Shown here: piece after piece, positions 35,444 to 44,507 of the stretch
Numbering within the stretch: position 1 is the stretch's first letter
Layout: each line of letters starts with the position of its first letter
NCBI GenBank assembly: GCA_002480565.1
Contig: DLCK01000087.1
Span: 54,957-118,956 of the forward strand
DNA length: 64,000 bases
Source: Phycisphaerales bacterium UBA7800
Lineage (GTDB): Bacteria > Planctomycetota > Phycisphaerae > Phycisphaerales > Phycisphaeraceae
Reading direction: 5' to 3'
The notes under the pieces: generated by a model
Told to the model about the DNA's origin: nothing
Database searches by the model: none
What the model saw: only the letters and a program-made list of their open reading frames with translations
Program-made: the position numbers and the translations under genes

Positions 35444-37438
35444 ATGAGTACATCGACCCTGTCATTACGTCTTGGTGCAGCTTGGTATCCCGAACACTGG
35501 CACGCAGATGACATCAAACGTGACATCGATTTGATGCAGGAGTTGGGCATTAACTCCGTTCGCGTGGGCGAGTTTGCATGGTCGAAATTCGAACCCGTCC
35601 AAGGTCAATTCAACACGCAGTGGCTTGAGGAGTCAATGGACCTAGCACATGCTGCTGGGATCGGCGTGGTGCTTTGTACACCGACCGCAGCGGCGCCGGC
35701 ATGGCTCTTTGCCAAGTATCCTGATCTGGGCTTCGTCAGACCTGACGGCTATCGCTATGGCCATGGGGGCCGTCAAGCTGCTGACTACGCACACCCGGAC
35801 TTTCGCGCGCATTGTCAAAGCATCACCACCGTCATCGCCAAAGCGCTGGGCAAACATCCATCCGTCATCGCCTGGCAGACGGATAATGAATTGTGCGGCC
35901 ATCAAAAACTCAACGTCTCCGAGCATGCCGTTGCCGGTTGGCATGAATGGCTCAAGCAACGTTATGTCAACATCGACAAGCTCAACGCCGCATGGGGCAC
36001 GCAGGTCTGGAGTCAGGCGTACAACAGTTTTGATCAGGTTCCGCCGCCGTACCCCTTGGCCAATTGGGCGCACAATCATTCGCTGCATACTGAGTATCGC
36101 CGATACATGTTGGACAACGTATTGAGCTTTCAACGCCAGCAGGTGCAGATTATTCGGGAGCATAGTGATGCACCGATCACGCACAACAGTGAAGACAGTG
36201 TGGACGAATGGGATCTGACACGTGATTTGGATTTTGCATCGCAGGATTTATATACCCGCGAACGTCCGCTTGGGAACATCCTTTATCGACATGATTGTTT
36301 CCGATCCTTGCTGCCGGGTAAGGGCTTTTGGGTGATGGAAACAGAGTCCGCCGGATGCCTTGATGATGACCTGTATCCAGAGGGCAAACTCGCCAACTTT
36401 GCGATGGCCTCCTATTGCAGCGGCGCAACGGGGCTAAGCTATTGGCCCTGGCGACAGAACATCAGTGGCAGCGAAATCGTCGGACATTCGTTTATGGTCT
36501 ACGCCACCGGAGACAAAGCTACCGCATGGGACGGCGTGGCAAAAGTCTCAGCATTACGTAAACAACTCGAACCGATCCTCAGCACATTTGAACCGGCGCC
36601 GGCATCTATCGCATTTGTCCGATCCGAACGCAACGGCAACGCTTACTACATGGATCGCATCGCAGGCCTTGAAGCCAACTTCGATTTTCGCGGTAAGCTC
36701 GAAGCCCATCATACAACACTACAAGCCATCGGCACTTGGCGGGACGTGGTCTTTGATCAAGCGGATCTTTCGGATTATCGCGTGATTGTCTCGCCATACT
36801 TGCCTTACACATCCGCTGACTTTCTTCGGCAGATGCAGGCTCATTTACAAAACGGTGGCATCTGGATCGCCGGCCCGTACACCGGCTATCTCACCGAGTA
36901 TCACACCAATCCCACCAACGCATTGCTCGGTGAGTTTGAACGCATCTTCGGATTCCAAACCCGGCATTGGGTCAAAATCAACACCTTACCCGTCACCTTG
37001 GCCGATGGCACGCAAGCAACCTCGAGTATGCATGCCCATAGCTTTGAACCGTCCAACGAAGATGAAGTCTTGGGCAGCTACAACGGAGCTGGACTTGCTG
37101 GCCAAGCTTGGGGATTATGCCGTAAAGTCGGCAAGGGGACGCTGTACATCTTGGGTAGTGAATTGGATGACGTTGCCCGTGAGCAGTTATACAAAACTGT
37201 CATGGCACGTGAAGGTATCAACGGATATATCATGCCCGAAGGTATCCAGCGCATCCCGCAGGTCAGTGGCGATGGCAAACACGCATGGGCCTTGGTGAAT
37301 AATCTCACCACGGATCAGACGATCCAATTGCCAACAACAGGTTGCGATTTATTGACTGGTCAGCCGGTGGAGCAAACACTGAATATGCCCGCCAATAGCA
37401 ATGCGTTTGTTGTCTTCGATCAACCGGTGTTGGGGTAG
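35444..37438 (+). CDS. GH42 beta-galactosidase
   Basis: A 664-residue glycoside hydrolase without a signal peptide, so probably intracellular. The N-terminal TIM barrel contains GAAWYPEHW, the acid/base Glu in TDNELCGH near residue 149 and the nucleophile in METESAG near residue 300; a trimerisation domain and a C-terminal beta domain follow, as in the GH42 family. Substrates could be beta-galactosides released from marine galactans, though this is inferred. The start at 35444 has a GGAG site; earlier ATG codons in frame add a non-family leader. Confidence 0.93.
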   Translation: MSTSTLSLRLGAAWYPEHWHADDIKRDIDLMQELGINSVRVGEFAWSKFEPVQGQFNTQWLEESMDLAHAAGIGVVLCTPTAAAPAWLFAKYPDLGFVRPDGYRYGHGGRQAADYAHPDFRAHCQSITTVIAKALGKHPSVIAWQTDNELCGHQKLNVSEHAVAGWHEWLKQRYVNIDKLNAAWGTQVWSQAYNSFDQVPPPYPLANWAHNHSLHTEYRRYMLDNVLSFQRQQVQIIREHSDAPITHNSEDSVDEWDLTRDLDFASQDLYTRERPLGNILYRHDCFRSLLPGKGFWVMETESAGCLDDDLYPEGKLANFAMASYCSGATGLSYWPWRQNISGSEIVGHSFMVYATGDKATAWDGVAKVSALRKQLEPILSTFEPAPASIAFVRSERNGNAYYMDRIAGLEANFDFRGKLEAHHTTLQAIGTWRDVVFDQADLSDYRVIVSPYLPYTSADFLRQMQAHLQNGGIWIAGPYTGYLTEYHTNPTNALLGEFERIFGFQTRHWVKINTLPVTLADGTQATSSMHAHSFEPSNEDEVLGSYNGAGLAGQAWGLCRKVGKGTLYILGSELDDVAREQLYKTVMAREGINGYIMPEGIQRIPQVSGDGKHAWALVNNLTTDQTIQLPTTGCDLLTGQPVEQTLNMPANSNAFVVFDQPVLG

Positions 37439-37595
37439 TGCCAATTTTATCCGACGAAGAATTTTAACACGTCGCAATGATGTATAGTGCGCCTGTCCTG
37501 ATGCTCATCTTTGGACGGCTATGCATTGGCTTAAGCCATAGATTTGAGTTGACGCCATTTAACCTTTATAAGTGGTTCAACACTTAGGAAACCCT

Positions 37596-38579
37596 ATGGC
37601 AAAACTCGAAGACCAACTTGCGAAGCTCAGTCAATTGCAGTTTGAGAATTCAACGGACACGGCATTGAATAAGGCCAACTGCCAGCCACTCGCCAAAGCG
37701 CTTAAGGCAGCGAGTAATCATGTGGTCGCCAAAGCAGCTCAACTCGTTGGCGAACATCGACTCCATGAACTCACCGATGAATTGGTTACTGCGTTTAATC
37801 GTTTGATGACCCAACCTGCCAAGCGAGACAAAGGTGGCAACGGACTCACCGAGTTGGTCAAGACGCTAACCTTGCTTGGATACCAGGATGCGGACTTGTT
37901 TGCCAAAGGTAGTTTCCATGTTCAGATGGAACCGGTCTATGGCGGTAAAGTGGATGTCGCAGACCATATGCGAGGCTGGTGTGCCCAAGGGTTGGCTCAA
38001 AGCAGTGGGGCTGATGCACTGACACATATCGGCCGACTGTTGGCTGACCCATGCCCGACCACGCGAAAGGCAGCAGTCCAGGCTGTGGAAATCAGTGGCA
38101 GGGCGGATGTCGGACTCCCGCTGCTGAATTTCAAGATCACTGAAGGTGACGATGACCCACAAGTCATCGGCCAATGTGTCACAGCCATACTGCATCTGAC
38201 TGATGGGCAAGGTCTGGATTGGATTAAACCCTTGATGGATCACTCCGATGACGCAGTGATTGAACAGACCCTTTTGGCGATGGGGCAGTCGAGGCATACT
38301 GGTTTATCAAAAATTCTGCAAGACTTTTATGAGCAGACACTTGAAGCAGATATTCAAAAGGCGACACTATTAGCCTTGGCCATGCTTAGGACGGATGAGT
38401 CACTGGGATTTTTGGTTGATCTCGTCGAAGACGGCAGTGTCCGAGCAGCAGAACAAGCGATTGATTCCTTGTCTATCTATAGCTATGACAGTCGTTTGAG
38501 AGAAAAATTGATCGCACTCTGCCAAGAGCGAGACGATTTGTATTTGAAACAAAAAGTTCAAACGGCCTTTGGTTCCTGA
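37596..38579 (+). CDS. Cytosolic HEAT-like repeat protein
   Basis: A 327-residue helical protein without a signal peptide. Repeated units such as ADPCPTTRKAAVQAVEISG and HSDDAVIEQTLLAMGQS suggest a HEAT solenoid; no enzyme motif is visible. An AGGA site precedes the ATG by 7 bases. It lies alone between the GH42 gene and the LacI regulator, and its function is unknown. Confidence 0.7.
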   Translation: MAKLEDQLAKLSQLQFENSTDTALNKANCQPLAKALKAASNHVVAKAAQLVGEHRLHELTDELVTAFNRLMTQPAKRDKGGNGLTELVKTLTLLGYQDADLFAKGSFHVQMEPVYGGKVDVADHMRGWCAQGLAQSSGADALTHIGRLLADPCPTTRKAAVQAVEISGRADVGLPLLNFKITEGDDDPQVIGQCVTAILHLTDGQGLDWIKPLMDHSDDAVIEQTLLAMGQSRHTGLSKILQDFYEQTLEADIQKATLLALAMLRTDESLGFLVDLVEDGSVRAAEQAIDSLSIYSYDSRLREKLIALCQERDDLYLKQKVQTAFGS

Positions 38580-38738
38580 GCCATCATGGCGTTTAAGTTT
38601 GATTGGATGAACTTTTTTGGGAACCGATAGCTCACTCAAATCCGAATATTGGATGCGTAAGTCTTTGTTATTTAGACTTTTTTACGTCCCAAAGCAATTA
38701 TTCATTGGCATTAATCGACTAAATTTTGTTCATTAAAG

Positions 38739-38768
38739 TTGACAGTCGCTTAGGGCGGCGCCTATGCT
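38739..38768 (+). promoter_or_regulatory. Promoter of the first LacI-type regulator
   Basis: TTGACA at 38739-38744 and TATGCT at 38763-38768, spaced by 18 bases, lie about 80 bases before the regulator gene. Confidence 0.5.
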
Positions 38769-38782
38769 TGATTAAAGCTTTC

Positions 38783-38796
38783 ATTAGAAAACTAAT
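38783..38796. promoter_or_regulatory. Operator-like inverted repeat before the LacI-type gene
   Basis: ATTAG-AAAA-CTAAT lies just downstream of the likely -10 box, where repressor binding would block transcription. A nearby CCTTTCATGAAGG is a second near-palindrome. Autoregulation by the downstream LacI-type protein is inferred. Confidence 0.4.
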
Positions 38797-38846
38797 CCTT
38801 TCATGAAGGCAAACTAAAGGTTTCATTTTGAAAGACCTGGACAACG

Positions 38847-39947
38847 ATGGTTAGAACTCGCAACAGACCCACACTCAAGGATGTCGCCAAGTTGAGCAAC
38901 TGCTCAATCGCGGTGGTTTCTACGGTCGTGAACAATGCTAAAGGCAACACACTGGTCAGCGATGAGATGCGTCAACGTGTCAGTGAAGCTGCTCGTGAGT
39001 TGGGATATCGAGCTCACTTTGCATCTCGGACCCTGAAGGAAAAATGCAGTCGGACTTTGGGTGTTTATTTTCCTCCGCTTCCTTGGGCAGGTGCTGGTTA
39101 TGGTTATGAAGGTGCGATGATCCGTGGCGTGGAAAAGGCATGTCGTGAGTTTAATTATGACTTACTGCTGGTGAACATGGCAGGGGACAACGACGCTCAG
39201 TCATGCATGGACAAGTTTGCTGAAAGTCGCATCGACGGTCTTGTACTTATGAATGTCGACGATCAGCATGACTGGGTTCCCAAGCTTTTGGAGATCAGTT
39301 CCAACGTTGTGGCAGTGGACTATTCGGGTAAAGTCGATCACCTCAATGCGATGCTTTTTGACAATGCCGCTGCCGTACGACTTGGGCTTGAACATCTCCA
39401 GTCACTGGGTCATCAACGTATTGGTTTTATCAGTTCCTGTAAGAAGCATATCCATCAGGACACCTTTGAACGCAAGCTTGCATTCTTTGATTCCGTCAAA
39501 GCGATGGGACTTGATGACGATGAAGCGTTGATTTTCGACAGCAAGAAAATGGGGCGATCCATTGAGCCTGAAGAAGATTGCTGCACCATTGAAGGGACTA
39601 AGGCTGGAGCCTATTTTGCGAGTCTGGGAGATAAGCGTCCCACAGCAATCCTGGCTTATAACGATTTGTCAGCCATTGCCTGTATGAACCATTTCATGTC
39701 CGTCGGTATTCAGACTCCCAGGGATGTAAGCATCATGGGGATTGATGATATTGAACTCTGCCAACGTGTGTACCCGACTCTCACGTCGGTGTCACACCCT
39801 TTGCCGGAGATGGGTTACACAGCAGCATCCTTTTTGATTAAACACAGCGCCCCGGAACTCCGTGAGAAGCATTCAGGAAAAACCATCCGAAAGGTCTTCG
39901 GACCTACGCTAATGGCGCGTCAATCGACGGCGAATTGGGAAAAGTAA
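38847..39947 (+). CDS. LacI-family transcriptional regulator
   Basis: A 366-residue sugar-responsive repressor. The N-terminal helix-turn-helix (TLKDVAKLSNCSIAVVSTVV, residues 9-28) is followed by the hinge and a periplasmic-binding-protein-like effector domain with the C-terminal PRDVSIMGIDDIE and TSVSHP motifs. It is likely to regulate the neighbouring pseudopilin and GH16 genes. Unusual features are a Val-rich recognition helix and a cluster of Cys residues near residues 244-250 (EEDCCTIEG). Confidence 0.93.
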   Translation: MVRTRNRPTLKDVAKLSNCSIAVVSTVVNNAKGNTLVSDEMRQRVSEAARELGYRAHFASRTLKEKCSRTLGVYFPPLPWAGAGYGYEGAMIRGVEKACREFNYDLLLVNMAGDNDAQSCMDKFAESRIDGLVLMNVDDQHDWVPKLLEISSNVVAVDYSGKVDHLNAMLFDNAAAVRLGLEHLQSLGHQRIGFISSCKKHIHQDTFERKLAFFDSVKAMGLDDDEALIFDSKKMGRSIEPEEDCCTIEGTKAGAYFASLGDKRPTAILAYNDLSAIACMNHFMSVGIQTPRDVSIMGIDDIELCQRVYPTLTSVSHPLPEMGYTAASFLIKHSAPELREKHSGKTIRKVFGPTLMARQSTANWEK

Positions 39948-40058
39948 AAACACATGTTCACTGCGCTCGCAGATACATGTAGATCATTAGGCAGTTACAA
40001 AAAACGGTCATCTACTTGGTGGGGCTCAGGTCATAAACCATCAGAGAGGAACTCTCAA

Positions 40059-40790
40059 ATGAAACGTCAGTACATACAATCTAACCTTAATAATGGATTT
40101 ACTTTAATTGAACTATTGGTAGTAATCTCCATTGTTTCGCTGTTAATAGCGATTCTACTTCCAGCCTTACAAAAGGCTCGTGAATCGGCAATGACTGCAA
40201 AATGCCTAAACAATCAGCGACAATTGATGCTTGGATTTGCAATGTATAACCATGATTTCGATGAATATTATCCAGTGCATTATAAGAAATTCGACCAGAT
40301 TGATGGCAAGTCTGACGCTTGGGTTCCGTGGTATGGCAAAGCATTTATCGGGCAATACGTCAACAACCGTAATCAATGCTCCAGTGCGTTTCCTCCAGCG
40401 AAGCAAGTTCCCTCCAATGATGTGCCTTGGTGTCCGACCGTCAAACCCAACCGTTCTACCGTTGCGCTTGCGATAGGTATTGGGTACAACCAGTATGACG
40501 GAAATTGTCTGCACAGCTATATCAGCAATTGGCATAAATCCCAGGGGTATCACATCATGCGTCAGAGCGCAATCAAGAAACCCACGAACTTGTTCATCCT
40601 TGCCGATGCTGATATCAAAGAGAAAAGCACATACCGCATTCGTAGACTCAGCCCACATGCAACCGAGCCTTATGCCACGTTACGGCACAGTGATTCCGGC
40701 AACTTTGCATTTGCTGATGGTCATGCACGAACAGTCAAAGATCCGGTAGCGGAATATTATGCCGACACACTTGACTCCTCGGCGTTTTAA
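40059..40790 (+). CDS. Pseudopilin-like protein (H-X9-DG family)
   Basis: A 243-residue protein with a type IV prepilin N-terminus: NGFTLIELLVVISIVSLLIA, in which Glu5 after the cleavage site and the hydrophobic helix are conserved. The C-terminal RHSDSGNFAFADGH fits the H-X9-DG motif of a large planctomycete/lentisphaerae family. Such proteins are processed by a prepilin peptidase and are thought to join pseudopilus-like structures. AGAGAGGA precedes the ATG. It follows the LacI-type regulator by 111 bases and precedes a GH16 enzyme. Confidence 0.88.
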   Translation: MKRQYIQSNLNNGFTLIELLVVISIVSLLIAILLPALQKARESAMTAKCLNNQRQLMLGFAMYNHDFDEYYPVHYKKFDQIDGKSDAWVPWYGKAFIGQYVNNRNQCSSAFPPAKQVPSNDVPWCPTVKPNRSTVALAIGIGYNQYDGNCLHSYISNWHKSQGYHIMRQSAIKKPTNLFILADADIKEKSTYRIRRLSPHATEPYATLRHSDSGNFAFADGHARTVKDPVAEYYADTLDSSAF

Positions 40791-40920
40791 TTAACCAGTT
40801 GGCAATGCTTTGAGATTGATGTGTGTTTGGGGCAAACGTTAATATATTGACGAACGTTTTCTCTGAACCTTGATAATCAATATTAAAGTATCGACATAGG
40901 GGACTGCTACCGGGAAGTCA

Positions 40921-41094
40921 ATGGTATTCCAGTCAGTAGTCGTGTTGCTTACCGAACCCATTTCGGAATCAATTTCTACTGACACCTCATGTGGGCCCAA
41001 TATCAGCTTTGCAGAAGGTCACACTGCAGTCATTCCCGATATGGTGGATACCGTGGCGGACAAATCAGTTCTCCTCAACACCAAGTCAAAATAG
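40921..41094 (+). pseudogene. Possible pseudopilin C-terminal remnant
   Basis: The 406-base gap between the pseudopilin and GH16 genes contains a 57-codon open frame starting ATG with GGGAAG upstream. Its product includes VVVLLTEPISES and SCGPNISFAEGHTAV, which resemble the end of H-X9-DG pseudopilins. There is no prepilin N-terminus, so it looks like a decayed duplicate rather than an active gene; a genuine small gene cannot be excluded. Confidence 0.35.
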
Positions 41095-41143
41095 TGATAT
41101 GTTATTTCCGTTGATGTGGCATGATTAATACACTTGACAAGCG

Positions 41144-41160
41144 TGGATCGCAATGATCCA
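41144..41160. promoter_or_regulatory. Operator-like palindrome before GH16
   Basis: TGGATC-GCAAT-GATCCA lies 36 bases before the GH16 start and just after a TTGACA at 41134-41139. It is a candidate site for the nearby LacI-type regulator; it does not match the repeat upstream of that regulator itself. Confidence 0.4.
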
Positions 41161-41196
41161 AATTTTATTGATCACTTGTTTTTGAAAGATGTTTAA

Positions 41197-43563
41197 ATGA
41201 GTACATTGGCCCTCCGTTTGTTTGACCGATTTATTCTCTCTGTCGTCTGTCTGTTATGCATGGCAGTTCCTGCGATGGCTGATGATGCCAAGTCGTTATT
41301 CACGTTTGAAGATCCGTATGAGGTTTCATCTGTCAAAACCCAGAAGTCCGAAGTGACCCGCGTTGAAGTTGAAGGTAAAGCGGTTCTGGAATTCACGGTT
41401 GAAAAGGGCTCCTATCCCGGTATCACATTGGAGAACAACGCCCTTTGGGATGCCGGCGATGCAAAGGGGTTGGCATTTGTGGTAACCAATATCGGTGATA
41501 AAAATTGCGGGCTGCACGTCCGTGTGGATAATCCCGGTGAATGGGGCAAGGCGCCAACTAACACCAGTCAGACTTGGCTTAAGGCAGGCAAGTCCACGAC
41601 CGTCAAGGTGATCTTTGGCAAGAATTATGGCCACGACGCCAAGATGGTCGACGCACGCAAATTAGTCCGCATGCTCCTGTTTGTCCCCAATGCCAAGGGC
41701 GGCGAAAAAATCCGACTCTCGGCCATTAACCTTATTGCTGATGATGGGAGTTCGGCAACTGCTTCATCAAGCACCGCATCGTCTTCAAGTAACAGCACCG
41801 CATTTCGCCCTGGTATTGAAGGGATTCTCTGTGACTTTGATAAGACCTACAACGAATCTTTGATCAAACTCGAAGGCACCAGCATGGACCTCGTCGATGG
41901 CGATGACGGTAAAGCACTCAAGCTTTCGATCCCTGCGAATCAAAGCTATCCCGGTATCCGTTTTAATGCTCCCAAAGGCGCCTGGGACTTGTCGGACTTC
42001 GGTGGTGTTCAAGTCACCGCGACCAACAACGGAGCCAAGGCGACCCGCGTCTTCCTGCGTTTGGACAATAAAGGTGAACACAAGAAAAGTCCATGGAACA
42101 CGTCGTATGTCTCCATTAAGCCCGGTGAAACCAAAGATGTCACAGGACTCTTTGGCAAGAATAATGATGGCCCCGGCTATCCGCTTAACTCTGCACGTGT
42201 GATTGGTGTATTGGTTTTCACTGACCGTGCCAAGACCGACACCTCGATCACCATTGATAATCTCAAAGCCTTTGGGTCACCTGCTCCAAAGGTCGCTTTG
42301 ACCGTGCCGCTCTCCGGTGAGATGGAATATTTTGAGGAGTCCTTTGACATTGCAACACGCACCAAGGGACAGGGTGCCAAGGGTGTTCACAGCAAAGGCA
42401 AAGTCGAAATTACATTTAACGGCAGCGAAAAATGGCCGTCCTTTAGCATCATGCCCTCTGGCAAATCATGGGATCTGACAAACTTTGAATCCGTGCAAAT
42501 GGAATTGACAAACACCGGTGACACCGCTGCCAATTTCGGCATGCGTGTCGATAATCCCGGTGCCGATGGCAAGAAAAATTGCAACTCCGAAAATGTCTCA
42601 CTCAAGCCCGGTGAAACCAAAACCGTCAAAGTCACATTCGGCAAATCGTGGGGCAACAAAGGCTTTGACCTGGACACCTCAAACGTCGTGAACATCATGA
42701 TCATCGGCCCAAGTAAAGCTGCAAAGGTCACCATCGACAACCTCAAAGCCAATCGCCTCCAATGGGCAGAGCTTCCCGAATGGTTGGGCAAGCAGCCTCC
42801 AGTAAAGGGTGACTGGGTCGTGACACTCAATGAGGACTTTACCGAGTCAACACTCAACAAGGACCTGTGGAATACGCGTATGCGTTATGACGGCCCGCTC
42901 AAGGGTGAACTGCAGGTTTACTCAGAAAAGAACCTGTCAATCAAGGATGGCAATCTTGAATTCCTCTGCGAAAAGAAGCACGGTCATCAATACGATGACC
43001 CCAAGTTGCCCACGCGGGATTACACCACTGCGGTGATCCAGAGTTATGACAAGTTCACACAGAAGTACGGCTACTTCGAGTCTCGCTTCAAAGCACCTAC
43101 CGCTCGTGGTCTGTGGCCTGCATTCTGGCTAATGCCGGATCGTGGCCCTGAGGCAGGTGATATCTGGAAACGTGGTGCCACCGAAAAAGATGGCATGGAA
43201 ATCGACATCTACGAATACCTTTGCGAATGGGGGCCCGGTCGCTACAACGTCGCAGCTCACTGGGATGGCTATGGTGCAAACCACAAGTCATGGGGCACGT
43301 CCAACCTGTTCCACCTGCCAACCCAAGATGGCTATCACACCTTCGGCTGTCTCTGGGAACCGGGGCGTCTGGTCTTCTACGTCGATGGTAAACAGATGGC
43401 AGAATTCAAAAATCCACGCGTTGGCACAACGCCAATGTTCATGATCCTAAACGTCCAGACCGGACGCTGGGCCACCAAGAACATCGACGACTCAGCACTG
43501 CCCGACAAGTGGCTCGTCGACTACGTCCGCGTTTGGCAGCTTAAAGAGCGCATCGAAAAATAA
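41197..43563 (+). CDS. Secreted GH16 hydrolase with three beta-sandwich modules
   Basis: A 788-residue exported enzyme. A signal peptide (cleavage near AMADD, residue 28) is followed by three related beta-sandwich modules of about 150 residues that resemble carbohydrate-binding domains; they share phrases such as LHVRVDNPGEWGK, VFLRLDNKGEHKK and FGMRVDNPGADGK, each followed by a Lys-Pro-Gly-Glu or similar turn and a LFGKN/TFGKSWG element. A Ser/Thr linker lies near residue 190. The C-terminal catalytic domain has the GH16 motif EIDIYE near residue 667, with two catalytic Glu. Likely targets are beta-glucans or galactans (laminarin, agar, carrageenan); the exact substrate cannot be told. Confidence 0.93.
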   Translation: MSTLALRLFDRFILSVVCLLCMAVPAMADDAKSLFTFEDPYEVSSVKTQKSEVTRVEVEGKAVLEFTVEKGSYPGITLENNALWDAGDAKGLAFVVTNIGDKNCGLHVRVDNPGEWGKAPTNTSQTWLKAGKSTTVKVIFGKNYGHDAKMVDARKLVRMLLFVPNAKGGEKIRLSAINLIADDGSSATASSSTASSSSNSTAFRPGIEGILCDFDKTYNESLIKLEGTSMDLVDGDDGKALKLSIPANQSYPGIRFNAPKGAWDLSDFGGVQVTATNNGAKATRVFLRLDNKGEHKKSPWNTSYVSIKPGETKDVTGLFGKNNDGPGYPLNSARVIGVLVFTDRAKTDTSITIDNLKAFGSPAPKVALTVPLSGEMEYFEESFDIATRTKGQGAKGVHSKGKVEITFNGSEKWPSFSIMPSGKSWDLTNFESVQMELTNTGDTAANFGMRVDNPGADGKKNCNSENVSLKPGETKTVKVTFGKSWGNKGFDLDTSNVVNIMIIGPSKAAKVTIDNLKANRLQWAELPEWLGKQPPVKGDWVVTLNEDFTESTLNKDLWNTRMRYDGPLKGELQVYSEKNLSIKDGNLEFLCEKKHGHQYDDPKLPTRDYTTAVIQSYDKFTQKYGYFESRFKAPTARGLWPAFWLMPDRGPEAGDIWKRGATEKDGMEIDIYEYLCEWGPGRYNVAAHWDGYGANHKSWGTSNLFHLPTQDGYHTFGCLWEPGRLVFYVDGKQMAEFKNPRVGTTPMFMILNVQTGRWATKNIDDSALPDKWLVDYVRVWQLKERIEK

Positions 43564-43594
43564 GGTTCCCCAATCGAATCTGCAGACATATTCT

Positions 43595-43628
43595 AAACCA
43601 CCGTGGTTAAATCAATCACGGTGGTTTT
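43595..43628 (+). terminator. Terminator of the GH16 gene
   Basis: AAACCACCGTG (43595-43605) pairs with CACGGTGGTTT (43617-43627) around an 11-base loop, followed by TTGTT. It lies 31 bases after the GH16 stop. Confidence 0.85.
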
Positions 43629-43690
43629 GTTATTGGCCTCATCCGTAAAATCTGTGGGTCGGTATTGAAGTGATCGCACAAGGATTTGCT

Positions 43691-43716
43691 GGCCAGGGAG
43701 CTTCCGCTCCCCGGCC
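43691..43716. repeat. GC-rich hairpin beside the nested palindrome
   Basis: GGCC-A-GGGAGC-TTCC-GCTCCC-C-GGCC forms a 10-bp stem with one A/C mismatch and a TTCC loop. The same GGGAGC/GCTCCC pair recurs inside the larger hairpin 190 bases downstream. Confidence 0.6.
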
Positions 43717-43772
43717 CCTTTGTCGAGTTCATGGCATTGCTGTTTGCAGTGGGCTTCAAACAAGACACACAA

Positions 43773-44123
43773 GACATCGGTTCATGGGGGGCGATGTCAC
43801 GCTTGTCCATTGCAACCCCGTCCGCGCCATGCGGCATGGATGGACAAAAGAACCTTGAGCAACGCCGGCCACTCACCGGTCAATTGCAGGAGACCTGTAC
43901 GCCTCGCTCCCGACCTCGGAAGCCCGGAAAGTCCCATGAACCCAATCCGCGATTTTTTGTCCGTATCCGCGGGCTTCCGGGGGAGCGTTCGCGGCGTAAA
44001 GGTCTCCCCGATCAACCGGTGAGTGGCCAGCGTTCCCGTGCTTCGGATAGGCGTGTGACGTTCGTGGCATCAGTGCGACGTACTATCTCAACGGTGCAAG
44101 TCTCCAGCCCATGAACCGATGTC
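43773..44123. repeat. Nested palindromic element with 16-bp inverted ends
   Basis: GACATCGGTTCATGGG at 43773-43788 is perfectly mirrored by CCCATGAACCGATGTC at 44108-44123. Between them lies a 174-bp imperfect palindrome (43861-44034): 20-bp outer arms with one mismatch (AACGCCGGCCACTCACCGGT), then GGAGACCT, TACGCC, GCTCCC and GGAAGCCCG blocks all mirrored in order, with a 43-base loop. The spacers on the two sides are 72 and 73 bases. CCCATGAACC also occurs in the central loop at 43934. No convincing gene was found in 43631-44244. It could be a non-autonomous mobile element or a structured RNA. Confidence 0.75.
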
Positions 44124-44244
44124 ATTTTTCTCTTAAACCAATCAATCTGTTAACAGTGATGCCATGAACTGGCATGCAAAACCAAGACCTGCCGAATACT
44201 ATCACCCTCAAATTTTGCGGAGCAGCCTATTTTTGATGCAGGCC

Positions 44245-44502
44245 TTAGGACAGTTTACCAAGTAGCAGATCAATCGCCTGGCCAACAGTTCTGATATCGG
44301 CGGCTTGATGGTCCGTCACATCGATGTTGTAGGTCTCTTCGACCTGCATGACGAATTCAATCATGTCGATGCTGTCATAGTTCAGATCATCTTCAAACAA
44401 AGAGTCACGTGAGACTTCATCAGCAGCGATTGAAATATTCTCAGCGACAAGTGTAATGATCTGCTTCTCGATATCAGCAGGAGAGATGGATTGTGTGGTC
44501 AT
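44245..44502 (-). CDS. Acyl carrier protein
   Basis: An 85-residue four-helix carrier whose Ser44, in LNYDSIDMIEF, is the expected 4'-phosphopantetheine attachment site. The usual DSL motif is DSI here. The protein is acidic and of normal length. Unlike housekeeping acpP it is not next to fatty-acid synthesis genes; it starts 5 bases after the stop of an XRE-type regulator, so the two are probably co-transcribed. It may serve a special acyl pathway. Confidence 0.9.
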   Translation of the reverse strand: MTTQSISPADIEKQIITLVAENISIAADEVSRDSLFEDDLNYDSIDMIEFVMQVEETYNIDVTDHQAADIRTVGQAIDLLLGKLS

Positions 44503-44507
44503 AGTGT

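Noticed and set aside
40990..41000. Broken integron or phage attachment sites near the GH16 gene
   Set aside because: No integrase, attC consensus or duplicated target sequence could be seen.
43616..43876. 86-residue minus-strand frame inside the palindromic region, and an alternative frame reading KLPGQQILVRSLQYRP
   Set aside because: Both look partly protein-like, but the region is dominated by palindromes and neither frame has a ribosome binding site or known motif; a degraded transposase cannot be excluded.
43680..44123. RNase P RNA, tmRNA, 6S RNA or group II intron as an identity for the structured region
   Set aside because: The conserved cores of RNase P and tmRNA were not found; the 174-bp hairpin lacks the large central bubble of 6S RNA; no domain V hairpin or reverse transcriptase of a group II intron is present, although GTGCGAC at 44074 and the site after a terminator were suggestive.
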